Position numbers and translations under genes: made by a program
The notes under the pieces: generated by a model
Databases searched by the model: none
What the model saw: the letters and a program-made list of their open reading frames with translations, nothing else
What the model was told of the DNA's origin: nothing
Origin: a virus
IMG/VR virus record: IMGVR_UViG_3300022602_000265
Coordinates: 1 to 34,017 of that record
Direction: 5' to 3' (one strand)
DNA length: 34,017 bases
Part shown: piece by piece, positions 13,681 to 21,885 of the stretch
How positions within the stretch are numbered: position 1 is the first letter of the stretch
Layout: each line of letters begins with the position of its first letter

Positions 13681-13934
13681 AGCTAAACCACACCATTGAG
13701 CAGCTTGCGGCCATGACGGTCCGCGCTGACAGCCGACCCCTTGCCGAGGACTGCCTTGCGCTGATCCGTGAGAATGAGAGGCTGCGGGAGGCGCTGGAGA
13801 AACTGCTTCACGCGGTCTGCGGACCAACAGGCTTTGCCGAGAGCATCCGTTACGACTGCAACAGAGCGTATCCGTGGCCCGCGCTCGACATAGCTGAAGA
13901 AGCCGCCCGCCGCGCCCTTGGAGGTGAGCCGTGA
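13677..13934 (+). CDS. Short coiled-coil protein (85 aa), last cassette member
   Basis: GTG start at 13677 within element copy 3 (V/M-KLNHTIEQLAAMTVRADS). A helix ALIRENERLREALEKLLHAV dominates the centre, and the C-terminus EEAARRALGGEP comes from element copy 4. It is the final gene of the plus-strand block. Its stop (TGA, 13932-13934) abuts the stop of the opposing metallophosphoesterase gene, making a TGATCA with no space between genes. Function unknown. Confidence 0.7.
   Translation: MKLNHTIEQLAAMTVRADSRPLAEDCLALIRENERLREALEKLLHAVCGPTGFAESIRYDCNRAYPWPALDIAEEAARRALGGEP
13902..13934 (+). repeat. 33-bp gene-end element, copy 4 (downstream gene missing)
   Basis: Identical in all 33 bases to copy 1. 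It still supplies GGAGGTGAG and a GTG at 13931, but the frame that follows stops after only seven codons because the opposing late gene begins there. It looks like the broken end of the cassette series. Confidence 0.9.
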
Positions 13935-15008
13935 TCAGCCGAACAATCGTTTGAGCCGCAGCATCGAAACAAACGCAACGTCGGTGATCGTTCCATCCAC
14001 CACCGTCATGTCCACCACACCCCACCACCAGCCGGTGCTTGAGTGCTGGGCGTAGGATTCAATCTCGCCCCAAGGCATTCCGCAGCCCACCTCGACCATG
14101 CTGATGGAATCAGTTGGCCCGATCTTGGGAGCATCATGCACCTGGCGGCGGTGGGTGTGGCCTGACACAATCGGACATGTCGTGTGATTGGCTGCCCGCT
14201 GAGGGCCTGTAGCGCCTCCGTAAGCCCGTCCAGCGCCATTGACGGGGTGATGCACAAACCCAACCCCATTGACGTAGAACAGCTCCCCATACGGCCGCAC
14301 ACGCCAGCCGAACTGCGTGAAGAGTTCATCCCGCTGAACGGTAAAGCTCTCCGCTGTCTCAGGGTTGGCGTTGCACCATCTTTCCAGGCGGTATTCGTGG
14401 TTGCCTAAAAGAATGTCCTGTTTGGGTCGATAGTCCGAAGCTATCCCCGCCCTCCAGGCTTGCAGGCTCTGCTTGAGGTTCTCCATGTCCTGGCGGATGC
14501 TGGGCTTGTGCCGGCCAGCCATGGTGTCGTTGCGATCATGTGCCGAGACACTGTCCCAGCTCGACCAATCCCCCACCTGGATGATCCGCTCAAACCTTTC
14601 CTTTGAGGCATACCGGGCAATCCACGTAAGCACTTCCAGCCTGTGAGGTTGTCCGGGGTTCTGATGGAGATCGCCAATAACAAGAAGCCGGGATCCATGT
14701 CCCGGCGTTGATATCACTGGATCTGCGGCCGGTGTGATGACTTGTCGTGGAATCGGCTGCTGGTATCTCTGCGGACGGTAGAGCGTCCAATCAGGCTCCA
14801 GACCCATAGTCGCGCAACGGGTGATCCGTGCCTCAAAGGAGCTTGTGGTCTTCACAAACCCATCTGCGACCGCCTTTTGAGCAGCCGCAGCTATGGCACC
14901 CATGCCCGATCCCGTGATGCCGCGGGGTCGGTATCCCGCCCGCAACTCAACCTCCACCCGCTCCATGGTTTCGCGAGCGGCCTCAAGGTTGAGAGGCGGA
15001 GTGCCCAT
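13935..15008 (-). CDS. Calcineurin-like metallophosphoesterase with N-terminal helical domain (357 aa)
   Basis: The metal-binding motifs appear in order: VIGDLHQN (about 110-117), QVGDWSSWDS (about 144-153), LLGNHEYR (about 201-208) and SGHTHRR (about 285). This is the full calcineurin-like set for a two-metal phosphoesterase. Residues 1-80 form a separate helical, possibly DNA-binding, domain (GAIAAAAQKAVADGFVKT). The ATG at 15008 overlaps the preceding stop by 1 nt. Substrates of such phage enzymes range from nucleic acids to cyclic nucleotides; nothing here decides. It is the last gene of the long minus-strand late run and ends stop-to-stop against the early block. Confidence 0.88.
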   Translation of the reverse strand: MGTPPLNLEAARETMERVEVELRAGYRPRGITGSGMGAIAAAAQKAVADGFVKTTSSFEARITRCATMGLEPDWTLYRPQRYQQPIPRQVITPAADPVISTPGHGSRLLVIGDLHQNPGQPHRLEVLTWIARYASKERFERIIQVGDWSSWDSVSAHDRNDTMAGRHKPSIRQDMENLKQSLQAWRAGIASDYRPKQDILLGNHEYRLERWCNANPETAESFTVQRDELFTQFGWRVRPYGELFYVNGVGFVHHPVNGAGRAYGGATGPQRAANHTTCPIVSGHTHRRQVHDAPKIGPTDSISMVEVGCGMPWGEIESYAQHSSTGWWWGVVDMTVVDGTITDVAFVSMLRLKRLFG

Positions 15009-15256
15009 CAGGGATTGTGCGGCGCCGAGAGCTTGGCAAGCTCGGTCTTGAGGAGATCAATCACGTTGACCGCAAACAGCCCGCCGGCGGATGCCGCGAT
15101 GTAGGCTTCCAATTTGTTCAGCAGCCACGTTTCCACCGAGATCACGCCGGGGATCACCTGGAACCATTGCACGGCTTTGTACACGTCAGCCGCAGCCTTG
15201 ACGGCGAAATCCTCAACGGTGATCTGGTTCTTGAGCAGTTGCGAGGTGAGCGACAT
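15008..15256 (-). CDS. Hypothetical protein in the lysis region (82 aa)
   Basis: Begins MSLTSQLLKNQITVEDFAVK and is helical with a moderately hydrophobic middle (AYIAASAGGLFAVNVIDLL). It overlaps the holin candidate stop as TGATG and the metallophosphoesterase start by 1 nt. The hydrophobic stretch is weak for a transmembrane helix. A lysis-accessory role is suggested by position only. Confidence 0.7.
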   Translation of the reverse strand: MSLTSQLLKNQITVEDFAVKAAADVYKAVQWFQVIPGVISVETWLLNKLEAYIAASAGGLFAVNVIDLLKTELAKLSAPHNP

Positions 15257-15435
15257 CAGTGACCCTTCAGCATGGCTTGCTTGTGTTTGTAGGACAGGTA
15301 GATCCCGATCAGCGCCATGACACCACCCACCACGGCCTGTGCCTGGTCATTGGTTGCATATCCATGGGCTACTAGAACGCCAGCAAAGCCCGTCAAGGCG
15401 TGGCGAATAACGGCGTCAATCATCTCTTGAAGCAT
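15256..15435 (-). CDS. Putative holin, two transmembrane segments (59 aa)
   Basis: Translating the gap after the lysozyme gives MLQEMIDAVIRHALTGFAGV, then a turn HGYATNDQAQAVVGG and a second hydrophobic segment VMALIGIYLSYKHKQ with a basic tail. Two helices around residues 8-23 and 34-48 and a short basic C-terminus fit small class II-type holins, and the pattern resembles the Pam3 gp28-like holin group. GAGAGGTG precedes the ATG at 15435. It follows the lysozyme gene by 41 nt. Pore function is inferred. Confidence 0.75.
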   Translation of the reverse strand: MLQEMIDAVIRHALTGFAGVLVAHGYATNDQAQAVVGGVMALIGIYLSYKHKQAMLKGH

Positions 15436-15476
15436 GATGCACCTCTCACGCGCGCTATATCACGCAACCCCTTGAT

Positions 15477-15923
15477 TTACAACCACACCCGCTCGTTCAG
15501 CAGCATCTGCCGAGCTTGGCGTTTCCACCGGGCGGGCGTCTGACATGCTGCGCGAGAGTCCAGCATATGCGCCGCTGCTCCAGACCAGTCCCCGCTCTTT
15601 AAGCAAGCCAGCGTCTGGGTGAAGGTGAGCAGCCCACCGATCCCGAGTTGGTAGGCCATCTGGACCACGACATCCTGGCGAACATCGGACAAGTCCCGCC
15701 ACCAAGGGATCTTCGCATCCAGCTCGCCGCAGATCATCTCGACCCGGTGGTCTAGCTCGGCATCCACCTGGGCGTCGGTCATCGTCGTGTTGGGTCCGAT
15801 CTCAGGCCCTGTAAAACCTACACCCACCGTCCACGGCGCCGCATGCGTCAGCGGATCGGGATAGGCGTGCAGGAACCGGCCCTCCTCGTTCTCGATGTCG
15901 TCAGCGAGGAACGGCGTCGTCAC
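15477..15923 (-). CDS. Endolysin, GH24-type lysozyme (148 aa)
   Basis: This muramidase would cut the host peptidoglycan at lysis. Residues 13-36 fit the GH24 active site: EEGRFLHAYPDPLTHAAPWT and then VGVGFTG. Glu14 and Asp23 have the usual E-x8-D spacing, but Thr32 comes a few residues later than in T4 lysozyme, a small insertion. The helical C-terminal lobe is present (QDVVVQMAYQLGIGGLLTFT, CQTPARWKRQARQMLLNE). No signal peptide or membrane anchor is visible, so release should depend on a holin. It overlaps the upstream 78-aa gene as ATGA. Confidence 0.88.
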   Translation of the reverse strand: MTTPFLADDIENEEGRFLHAYPDPLTHAAPWTVGVGFTGPEIGPNTTMTDAQVDAELDHRVEMICGELDAKIPWWRDLSDVRQDVVVQMAYQLGIGGLLTFTQTLACLKSGDWSGAAAHMLDSRAACQTPARWKRQARQMLLNERVWL

Positions 15924-16156
15924 TTGTCCATCTTCCCGTCGAGCTTGTCCTCAATCCTGCGCAGCGTGGCGCGGACTTCGGAGATCAGGTCCTTGAGGTC
16001 ATCCCGTCTAGCGTATGTGTTTGGGAGTTCCTGCACCAGATCGGTGAGGTTCTGTTCCAAAGACCGCATGTCCCGATAGAGCGTGGCGAGAAACCAACCG
16101 ATCCCGGTGAAGACCAGGGCGACTGCGCCGTCGAATGCTGCCTGCCAGTCGGTCAT
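15920..16156 (-). CDS. Membrane-anchored coiled-coil protein in the lysis cassette (78 aa)
   Basis: One hydrophobic helix at about residues 10-26 (GAVALVFTGIGWFLATLY) is followed by a charged coiled coil (LEQNLTDLVQELPNTYARRD, then EVRATLRRIEDKLDGKMDK). This is the architecture of an inner-membrane spanin or a small lysis accessory protein. No lipobox-bearing outer-membrane partner was found nearby. It overlaps the lysozyme gene by 4 nt. Spanin function is a guess from topology and position. Confidence 0.7.
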   Translation of the reverse strand: MTDWQAAFDGAVALVFTGIGWFLATLYRDMRSLEQNLTDLVQELPNTYARRDDLKDLISEVRATLRRIEDKLDGKMDK

Positions 16157-16164
16157 AGTGTCAC

Positions 16165-17778
16165 CTACAGATTGATTTCAAAGCCAGACACCGTCACGGA
16201 CGTTGTGCCCGAAACGGTAACGTAGATGCTTTGCGAGATCAGGCCAATATTGTACTGAGCAATACCACCGGCACCCGCATTGGTTTGAACGCCAGCCACA
16301 TAATTGGAAGAGCCGCTGGCGGTCCCGATGTACGCATAGTTTCCTCCCGTAATGGCGGGATTTACCGATCCATATGCACGGTAGGCGTTGGCTGGCACAA
16401 ATTTCAGACTGACCAAATTATAGGATGCGGACGATGATATTGACGCGCCGACAACAGCTGGAGTTTGATATTGCCAGTTTCGGCCATATTGAGTGAACGT
16501 GACAACGTTTGATGACCCGTCCGTCAACACGGCCCCGATCAGCGTTTTGTAGATGTAACCGCTGGGCAGGGTTGGAGCTGTTGCTGACAACGAAGCCAGA
16601 ACACCTGCGGATGATCCGTTTGAAATTGCCCAGACGTAATACCAGGTCGATGCGGCGACGGACCCTGTATCAAGCGTATTGACCGCGCCTGCCGACGCCA
16701 AATTAAGCGTGACGTTTACGTTCGTCGCCCGAACAACGTTGTTGCTTGAATCCTCCATAAGGATGGCATCTGCCGTCCACGCCGATGTTTTTACAGATGC
16801 CGTAAGCTGCGATCCCGCCAAGTTTCGGAAAGGTCCAGCCAAAGCCGCGCCTTGAATGATCGGCGATACAATGCTGGCAAATGTCGGGTTTGAAAGGTTG
16901 GGATTGACCAACTGAAACGCAGTGCCGTTATAAACGCACACACAAGCCTGTCCCGCCGCGATTTGCCCAGATATCAATGCTCCGCCAGACAAATTCACAA
17001 TGGACTTAGAGCCCAATCCAGAAACGTTTATAGTTGATGCCGTGGTGTTGGCATTAGCAGCCAGGAACACCACCACCTGTCCCGTGGTCAGGGCCGACAG
17101 CACAAACGTCGGGTTGACCACGTAGGCGTTCGCGGATCCCGTGTCGGGACCATAAACCACCGGCTGGCTGTTGATGGAGAGATACAGCGCGAAGCCACCG
17201 GCGCCCGAGTTAAGTACGCTGTTGTAGACCGCGATGACGACCTCACCGGACTGAATCTGGCCCGTCGTTGCCTGGACACCGTTGATGTAGGCATTCAGAT
17301 ACCCAAGCGATCCCACCTGGATGGTCACCGGCCCAGTGGAGGTGGCGGGGGCGGCGAACACATATGTGTTGTAGTTTGCATAGGCGACGGGCGTGGGCGT
17401 GTTGTTGGTGGGCGTCAGCGCAATGGCGTTCGTCCCGGACGCCGTGTAGCTAGTCCCGGTGAGCTGGCCGGCGGTGATGTTGTCGATGGTCCAGATGGCA
17501 TTCGTCGGCGGGTCGGTGTCCGTCGAGGGGGACAGAACGAACTTGTAAGCCGTGGAGTTGGTCAGCCAGAGGCCCACGGAGTTGCCCAGCGTGTTCTGCG
17601 GCTCCCCTCTGGCATTCAGCACGATGGGGTTGGTTTGGGGCGTGGATCCCGTGGAATCCGTGTAGGTCGCGAGTTTGGTCGTGGTCCCCGCCGCATAGGT
17701 ATACAGCAGCCCCCCAGAAGCCGGAACGCCTTGGATCAGAAACTCGGGGATGATGCCGGGAAGGAGCGAAACGGACAT
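16165..17778 (-). CDS. Tail fibre / receptor-binding protein with P22-like head-binding N-terminus (537 aa)
   Basis: Residues 1-~110 resemble the anchor domain of podoviral tailspikes: GGLLYTYAAGTTTKLATYTD, then NPIVLNARGEP and AYKFVLSPSTDTDPP. A long Ser/Thr/Ala/Gly-rich beta region follows, with no catalytic motif I can identify, and a C-terminal beta domain ends VTVSGFEINL. The N-terminus should attach to the tail and the remainder contact the host surface. It lies 9 nt downstream of the tailspike gene, so the phage has at least two surface-binding proteins. Confidence 0.85.
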   Translation of the reverse strand: MSVSLLPGIIPEFLIQGVPASGGLLYTYAAGTTTKLATYTDSTGSTPQTNPIVLNARGEPQNTLGNSVGLWLTNSTAYKFVLSPSTDTDPPTNAIWTIDNITAGQLTGTSYTASGTNAIALTPTNNTPTPVAYANYNTYVFAAPATSTGPVTIQVGSLGYLNAYINGVQATTGQIQSGEVVIAVYNSVLNSGAGGFALYLSINSQPVVYGPDTGSANAYVVNPTFVLSALTTGQVVVFLAANANTTASTINVSGLGSKSIVNLSGGALISGQIAAGQACVCVYNGTAFQLVNPNLSNPTFASIVSPIIQGAALAGPFRNLAGSQLTASVKTSAWTADAILMEDSSNNVVRATNVNVTLNLASAGAVNTLDTGSVAASTWYYVWAISNGSSAGVLASLSATAPTLPSGYIYKTLIGAVLTDGSSNVVTFTQYGRNWQYQTPAVVGASISSSASYNLVSLKFVPANAYRAYGSVNPAITGGNYAYIGTASGSSNYVAGVQTNAGAGGIAQYNIGLISQSIYVTVSGTTSVTVSGFEINL

Positions 17779-17787
17779 TGGAAACCC

Positions 17788-19563
17788 TTACGCAGCAGAC
17801 GGCGTGACGCTCAGGTCACCCTGGACGGAGATTGTGAAATACCAGTTTCCGGTGGCGGTTGATCCAACTGGAGACGCCCGCAGCGTGGCCGTGGCAAAGT
17901 CAAAGCTGAACGTGAACGATGCCGCGCCAGACGAGGCGCCCGTCGTGTTGCCAGCCGATGCAATTTGCGTGATTGCCGAGGTCGTTCCGGCGGACGCGGA
18001 ATTTAGGATCAGCATGTATGTTGCGGACGCAGACCCAGCTGCCCGATTGTTTTGTTCGACGTGGATTGTGATCATGCCGCCAAACGACGAAAGTCCATTT
18101 CTGGTTTTTGATCCGATGGTCGCAATAGTCGTGTTTGCGCCAGTTATGTTGACTGGAAGCCTGGACGCAATGTCTGTGACGCCATCTGACACAATTGGAT
18201 AAACGGCGGACGAACCAATAGTAACCGCAGAGAAATTAGAATCCTGCGGCGCCACAATCTTGAATGCGCCGTCTCCGTTAATCGGTGATCCGTTGGGGGA
18301 TCCAATTTCCTTGTATCCCTTGATCTCAAACAGTCCAGCCGCCGTGTCGTAAGTGGGCGAGCCGGCAAGAGTGATAAAGCTTCCAATTCCGACGCCGTTT
18401 GCGCTGTTGTTGTTGTAAGCAATGAATTGATCAATGGACATGGAAACGCCCAGAACAAAGCTCCCAGAACTTGAAAGGTAATACATCTGAAACGCACTTT
18501 TGGTGTTGGTTTCCGAACCACACCCAATCATCTTCAATCCACTGGTGTCTTGAATCACATAGCCATAGCCAGTGTTCGAATCTGAGCCACAAGATATTAG
18601 AGATGAGTATACGGTGTTGAATATGCGCCAGCCATCAGAAGCATTGCTATGGGAAAAACAAGCTTCAAAAACAAGACTTGTGCAGAAACCCAGAACCTCA
18701 ATGCCTCGCGTATTGTTTGAAAACGGCTGCACGTTTTTGAATCTGTACATGAAGGAAGCGCCAACAACCAAACCCCTGCCGTGACGGCTTCCTTGCAACA
18801 GGACATCCTCGACGAAACCGTAGGCCGCAGACGACTGCGGGCCGGTGGCGGTTCCGTTGTTGATTTCAAGATTGTCGCCGTAGGCGTTGGAGATGGTCAG
18901 GTTCTTCACGCCCGAGGCGTACACCGGGCCGATGGCGACGCCTGTCCCGGACGTCTGCGTCGAGAAATTCAGAAGCGTGTTCCAGCTTTCCCCCATCAAA
19001 ATGACGCCGTTTGCGGTCACCTTGATGGTTGAAGTGCATTTGTAGCCAGCAGCAGTTGTCGGAAACAAAACGGTCCCACCACCGGCATTTTGCACAGCAT
19101 TGATCGCAGCCTGGATTGCTGCGGTGTCGTCAGTCGTGCCGTCGCCTTTTGCGCCAAAGTCAAATACGCTGACCCAGTCGTTGAGCTTGGAAGTCGCAGT
19201 CCTAGCAACAGCGCCAGTTCCCGAACCTACATAAGACATGGCGGTCAGAGCAGTTGCGGCGGTCGTTGCGCCCGTCCCCCCGTTTGCAATCGGCAGCGTA
19301 CCCGTCACCCCAGTGGTCAACGGAAGCCCGGTCAAATTGGTTGCAACACCCGAAACTGGGGTTCCCAAAGCTGGCGCCGTGAGAATTGCGTTATTAATTG
19401 TCGGGGTGGTCAGCACCGGAGTGACAAGCGTCGGCGAGTTGGACAGCACAAGGTTGCCAGTCCCGGTGAGCGTGGTTGTGCCAGTACCGCCACCAGTGGT
19501 ATTCAGAATGCCACCAGAGGTGATGTTTTCGGCAAAAAGTGCCAGGTTCCTCGGGATAGACAT
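17788..19563 (-). CDS. Tailspike with pectate-lyase-type beta-helix (591 aa)
   Basis: The N-terminal ~120 residues carry the low-complexity fibre pattern [17 protein letters not shown] common in phage fibres. Next is the beta-helix signature [20 protein letters not shown] at about 134-153, the start of the pectate-lyase superfamily domain of tailspikes, followed by regular short beta repeats to about residue 450. The C-terminal part is beta-rich. Such spikes bind and often cut capsule or O-antigen polysaccharide. Substrate cannot be read from sequence. It overlaps the preceding gene by 1 nt. Confidence 0.88.
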   Translation of the reverse strand: MSIPRNLALFAENITSGGILNTTGGGTGTTTLTGTGNLVLSNSPTLVTPVLTTPTINNAILTAPALGTPVSGVATNLTGLPLTTGVTGTLPIANGGTGATTAATALTAMSYVGSGTGAVARTATSKLNDWVSVFDFGAKGDGTTDDTAAIQAAINAVQNAGGGTVLFPTTAAGYKCTSTIKVTANGVILMGESWNTLLNFSTQTSGTGVAIGPVYASGVKNLTISNAYGDNLEINNGTATGPQSSAAYGFVEDVLLQGSRHGRGLVVGASFMYRFKNVQPFSNNTRGIEVLGFCTSLVFEACFSHSNASDGWRIFNTVYSSLISCGSDSNTGYGYVIQDTSGLKMIGCGSETNTKSAFQMYYLSSSGSFVLGVSMSIDQFIAYNNNSANGVGIGSFITLAGSPTYDTAAGLFEIKGYKEIGSPNGSPINGDGAFKIVAPQDSNFSAVTIGSSAVYPIVSDGVTDIASRLPVNITGANTTIATIGSKTRNGLSSFGGMITIHVEQNNRAAGSASATYMLILNSASAGTTSAITQIASAGNTTGASSGAASFTFSFDFATATLRASPVGSTATGNWYFTISVQGDLSVTPSAA

Positions 19564-20204
19564 TAGACAACCCTCACCTGGACCACGGAACCATTACGGT
19601 ACAATTGCCCCACTTGAACGCCACCACCCGCAGCGGCTGCGTCGTTGGCGTAATTCCCCAAACTCACACTTGCCACATTGCTGAGAGAAGTCGTGGCCGC
19701 GTTATAGATCGAGATGGTGGAAAGGCTGAACACGTCCACCGTGTCTCCAGAACCAGCCGCAACAGACAGCGTGATGGTTGTGCCATTGGTCGCGGTGTAA
19801 TCGCTCGGAGTTAGCAGAACACCGTTGAGATACACCAGCACATAACCCGGCGTGTAATTGGCGGTGATCGTGGTTTGGCCCACCGTGGTGTTGCGGACGA
19901 AGTTCTGGCTGATCGTGTTAAGACCAGAAGACCGATACCAATACGCAGGAGGATAGGTAACCGGGACCACCGTGGTGATGCCGCCGTCATCCGTTGCGGA
20001 TCCCAGCGCATAATAGAAAAAGCCTTGCCCGCCGTCGTTGATGGTGGAGAACCCGCGCACGTAGACCATTTGTCCAGGCGCAGCAGGAAAGGCCCGCAGC
20101 TGGGCCATGTTGTCGCAGGACTGGATGAACGTGTTGAGCTGATCGCCAGTGATGGCGGTTGCAGGCGTCCCCGTGTTGTAAGTTGTCAGCTTGGGAGCGG
20201 TCAT
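19563..20204 (-). CDS. Tail protein upstream of the tailspike, putative adaptor (213 aa)
   Basis: Starts [20 protein letters not shown]; residues ~30-85 have a conserved-looking segment ([38 protein letters not shown]), and residues ~100-165 form a beta domain with [20 protein letters not shown], a motif frequent in phage fibre and collar adaptors. The C-terminus ends [16 protein letters not shown]. It overlaps the ATP-grasp gene as ATGA and the tailspike by 1 nt. An anchoring role for the spike or fibre is inferred. Confidence 0.75.
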   Translation of the reverse strand: MTAPKLTTYNTGTPATAITGDQLNTFIQSCDNMAQLRAFPAAPGQMVYVRGFSTINDGGQGFFYYALGSATDDGGITTVVPVTYPPAYWYRSSGLNTISQNFVRNTTVGQTTITANYTPGYVLVYLNGVLLTPSDYTATNGTTITLSVAAGSGDTVDVFSLSTISIYNAATTSLSNVASVSLGNYANDAAAAGGGVQVGQLYRNGSVVQVRVV

Positions 20205-21523
20205 GGCTGCATATCCATTGCGTAGCCGAACTTGTGCAGCTCAGGCAGCTTCTCGATGACGCCGTCTCCGACATCGTTGCGGACGATCATGTTGGAGAAC
20301 TTGATCTTGTCCACGGCGCCATAGACCTTGTCTTTCGCCTTGGAAACCGTCTTCCCAAGTCCGGTCACCACCATAACATATTCGCCGCTGGTTTGATAAA
20401 TCGGCTTGTCCACGACCTTGCCATCCTGCATGGCCGGTCCCTTCCCGATCATCATATCCACCGGGTGTACCTGGTCCCACATCTCGTCCGCACCAGAAAT
20501 CGGATTCCCCTCAACTTCCTTGGGTTCAGCGTCACCGTAAGGATAACGAGGCTGCGCCAGGACCACACCCATGGAAACATCGCGGGAGACCTTAAGGCTG
20601 TCCTCACCTTGCAGAAGGTCAAACATCCACTGAGCCGGGTCGCAGGGGTGTGACGCACACTGGATGAAGAACGCAGGCCAGCCCAGCCGGCACGTGAACT
20701 CAAACGGCCAAGCCTTGCCCTTGCTGTCAATCCCGCAGCCGATGGCAAAGTCGCCCCGATGGCCAGCCTTCAAAAGCTCGGCCTCCATAGGCATCAACAT
20801 CTCGTCAGCCATCTTGTCTTGTTCGACATACTGGCAGACGGTGCCTTGCTCTCCGGTGTTGGGGCCAAAGTTGCCGGGCATCAGCTTCTTGTGTTCAAAG
20901 CAGATTTGCCACTTGTTGGGCAGGAACCCTTCCGGTCCAAACCACCCACTCACCCCCACCTCGGCAATCATGTCGATCTTCTCTTGAAGCATGACCTGGC
21001 CCTTGGGGTTCAACCCTTGCGCCTGCTTCCTCTGGAGCCAGCCCACCAGATCGGCAGGATCCGTGGAGACGTAGGACAGAGACTTGTCCTCGTTGTCGCC
21101 CATGGTCTTGAACACGTAGGACTTGTCCGACTTGCGGGCGAAGGTCTCAGCCTCTTTAAGGCTGTTGAAGACCTGATAGTCAGGGACATCAATGCCCACC
21201 CGCTTCATGGCATCCAGCCCAGCCTTGCGGTCGATCTCTAGCTTGGAGGACCGAACCGTTGGTGAGAATATTGTAAACCCCATGTCACGGTAACGATCCA
21301 GTTCGGGCATGAACTTGGCGTTGGCCGTGGTGACGATCAGGCCATTCTTCGCCCAAGACATGGACGGCTTCCAATCGTCCACAATAGTGATGCCGGGGAA
21401 GCCTTCACCGTTGCGCGTGGGTTTCTTGCTGTAGCGATACCACCGGACCTCATGCCCATAGGCTTCGCAGCGCACCGCAAAGTCGAGGCCGATGTTGTCT
21501 GCATCGATAAGCAAAACTTTCAT
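20201..21523 (-). CDS. ATP-grasp ligase, PurD-like (440 aa)
   Basis: The start MKVLLIDADNIGLDFAVRCE resembles the N-domain of phosphoribosylamine-glycine ligase. Later segments fit an ATP-grasp fold: YVFKTMGDNEDKSLSYVS (a Lys-bearing ATP strand, about 145-162), GQVMLQEKIDMIAEVGVSGW (about 185-204), and KAWPFEFTCRLGWPAFFIQC, where the E-F-x-C-R-x-G pattern mirrors the metal-binding E-x-N-x-R-x-G of GARS with Asn replaced by Cys. It sits inside the virion operon between ejection and tail genes with 4-nt overlaps on both sides. A ligase adding an amino acid or amine to a phage or host molecule is the likeliest activity; the substrate is unknown. Confidence 0.75.
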   Translation of the reverse strand: MKVLLIDADNIGLDFAVRCEAYGHEVRWYRYSKKPTRNGEGFPGITIVDDWKPSMSWAKNGLIVTTANAKFMPELDRYRDMGFTIFSPTVRSSKLEIDRKAGLDAMKRVGIDVPDYQVFNSLKEAETFARKSDKSYVFKTMGDNEDKSLSYVSTDPADLVGWLQRKQAQGLNPKGQVMLQEKIDMIAEVGVSGWFGPEGFLPNKWQICFEHKKLMPGNFGPNTGEQGTVCQYVEQDKMADEMLMPMEAELLKAGHRGDFAIGCGIDSKGKAWPFEFTCRLGWPAFFIQCASHPCDPAQWMFDLLQGEDSLKVSRDVSMGVVLAQPRYPYGDAEPKEVEGNPISGADEMWDQVHPVDMMIGKGPAMQDGKVVDKPIYQTSGEYVMVVTGLGKTVSKAKDKVYGAVDKIKFSNMIVRNDVGDGVIEKLPELHKFGYAMDMQP

Positions 21524-21885
21524 TTGCAGATCCCGTAGCCATCAAGCCCTAGCTCATGAGCTAATAGCATTTCCATGAGCATGGAGAAACGATGCTCGCG
21601 ACGGTACGGTGCGCGGGGATCATCACCCGGCTCGGCGTCATCTGGGTGCAGCTTGGCCTCCAGTTCAGCCTGGAACCGCCAGTCATGGGCATCCACTGCT
21701 TCTTGGGATACTCCCCGCCGCTTGCAGAGGTACGCCTCCACAAGCTCATGCAGGGCGATCAGCAGGGCTTCCGGCTCATCCCCTGTTGAGCGGATATGCA
21801 GGCAGTCGTCCGCAAACCACCAGTCACCCAGCGTGTCGTAGCGTTGCTCTTCGCCAGGGATGAAGCGGATGTCTATGCGGTTCAT
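21520..21885 (-). CDS. Protein with HExxE-type motif, possibly metal-dependent (121 aa)
   Basis: Begins MNRIDIRFIPGEEQRYDTLG and contains ALLIALHELVEAYLCKRRGV at about 40-59, an HELVE motif like the helix of small zinc peptidases but with Glu in place of the second His. A further His/Asp cluster follows (AVDAHDWRFQAELE) and a late AHELG. Proteins of this look are common in phage tail regions without known function. It overlaps both neighbours by ATGA junctions, so it is translated with the last ejection protein and the ATP-grasp enzyme. Catalysis is unproven. Confidence 0.7.
   Translation of the reverse strand: MNRIDIRFIPGEEQRYDTLGDWWFADDCLHIRSTGDEPEALLIALHELVEAYLCKRRGVSQEAVDAHDWRFQAELEAKLHPDDAEPGDDPRAPYRREHRFSMLMEMLLAHELGLDGYGICK

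Noticed and set aside
18560-18590. GTTCGAATC sequence resembling a tRNA T-arm
   Set aside because: No acceptor stem, anticodon arm or CCA end around it; it lies inside the tailspike gene.
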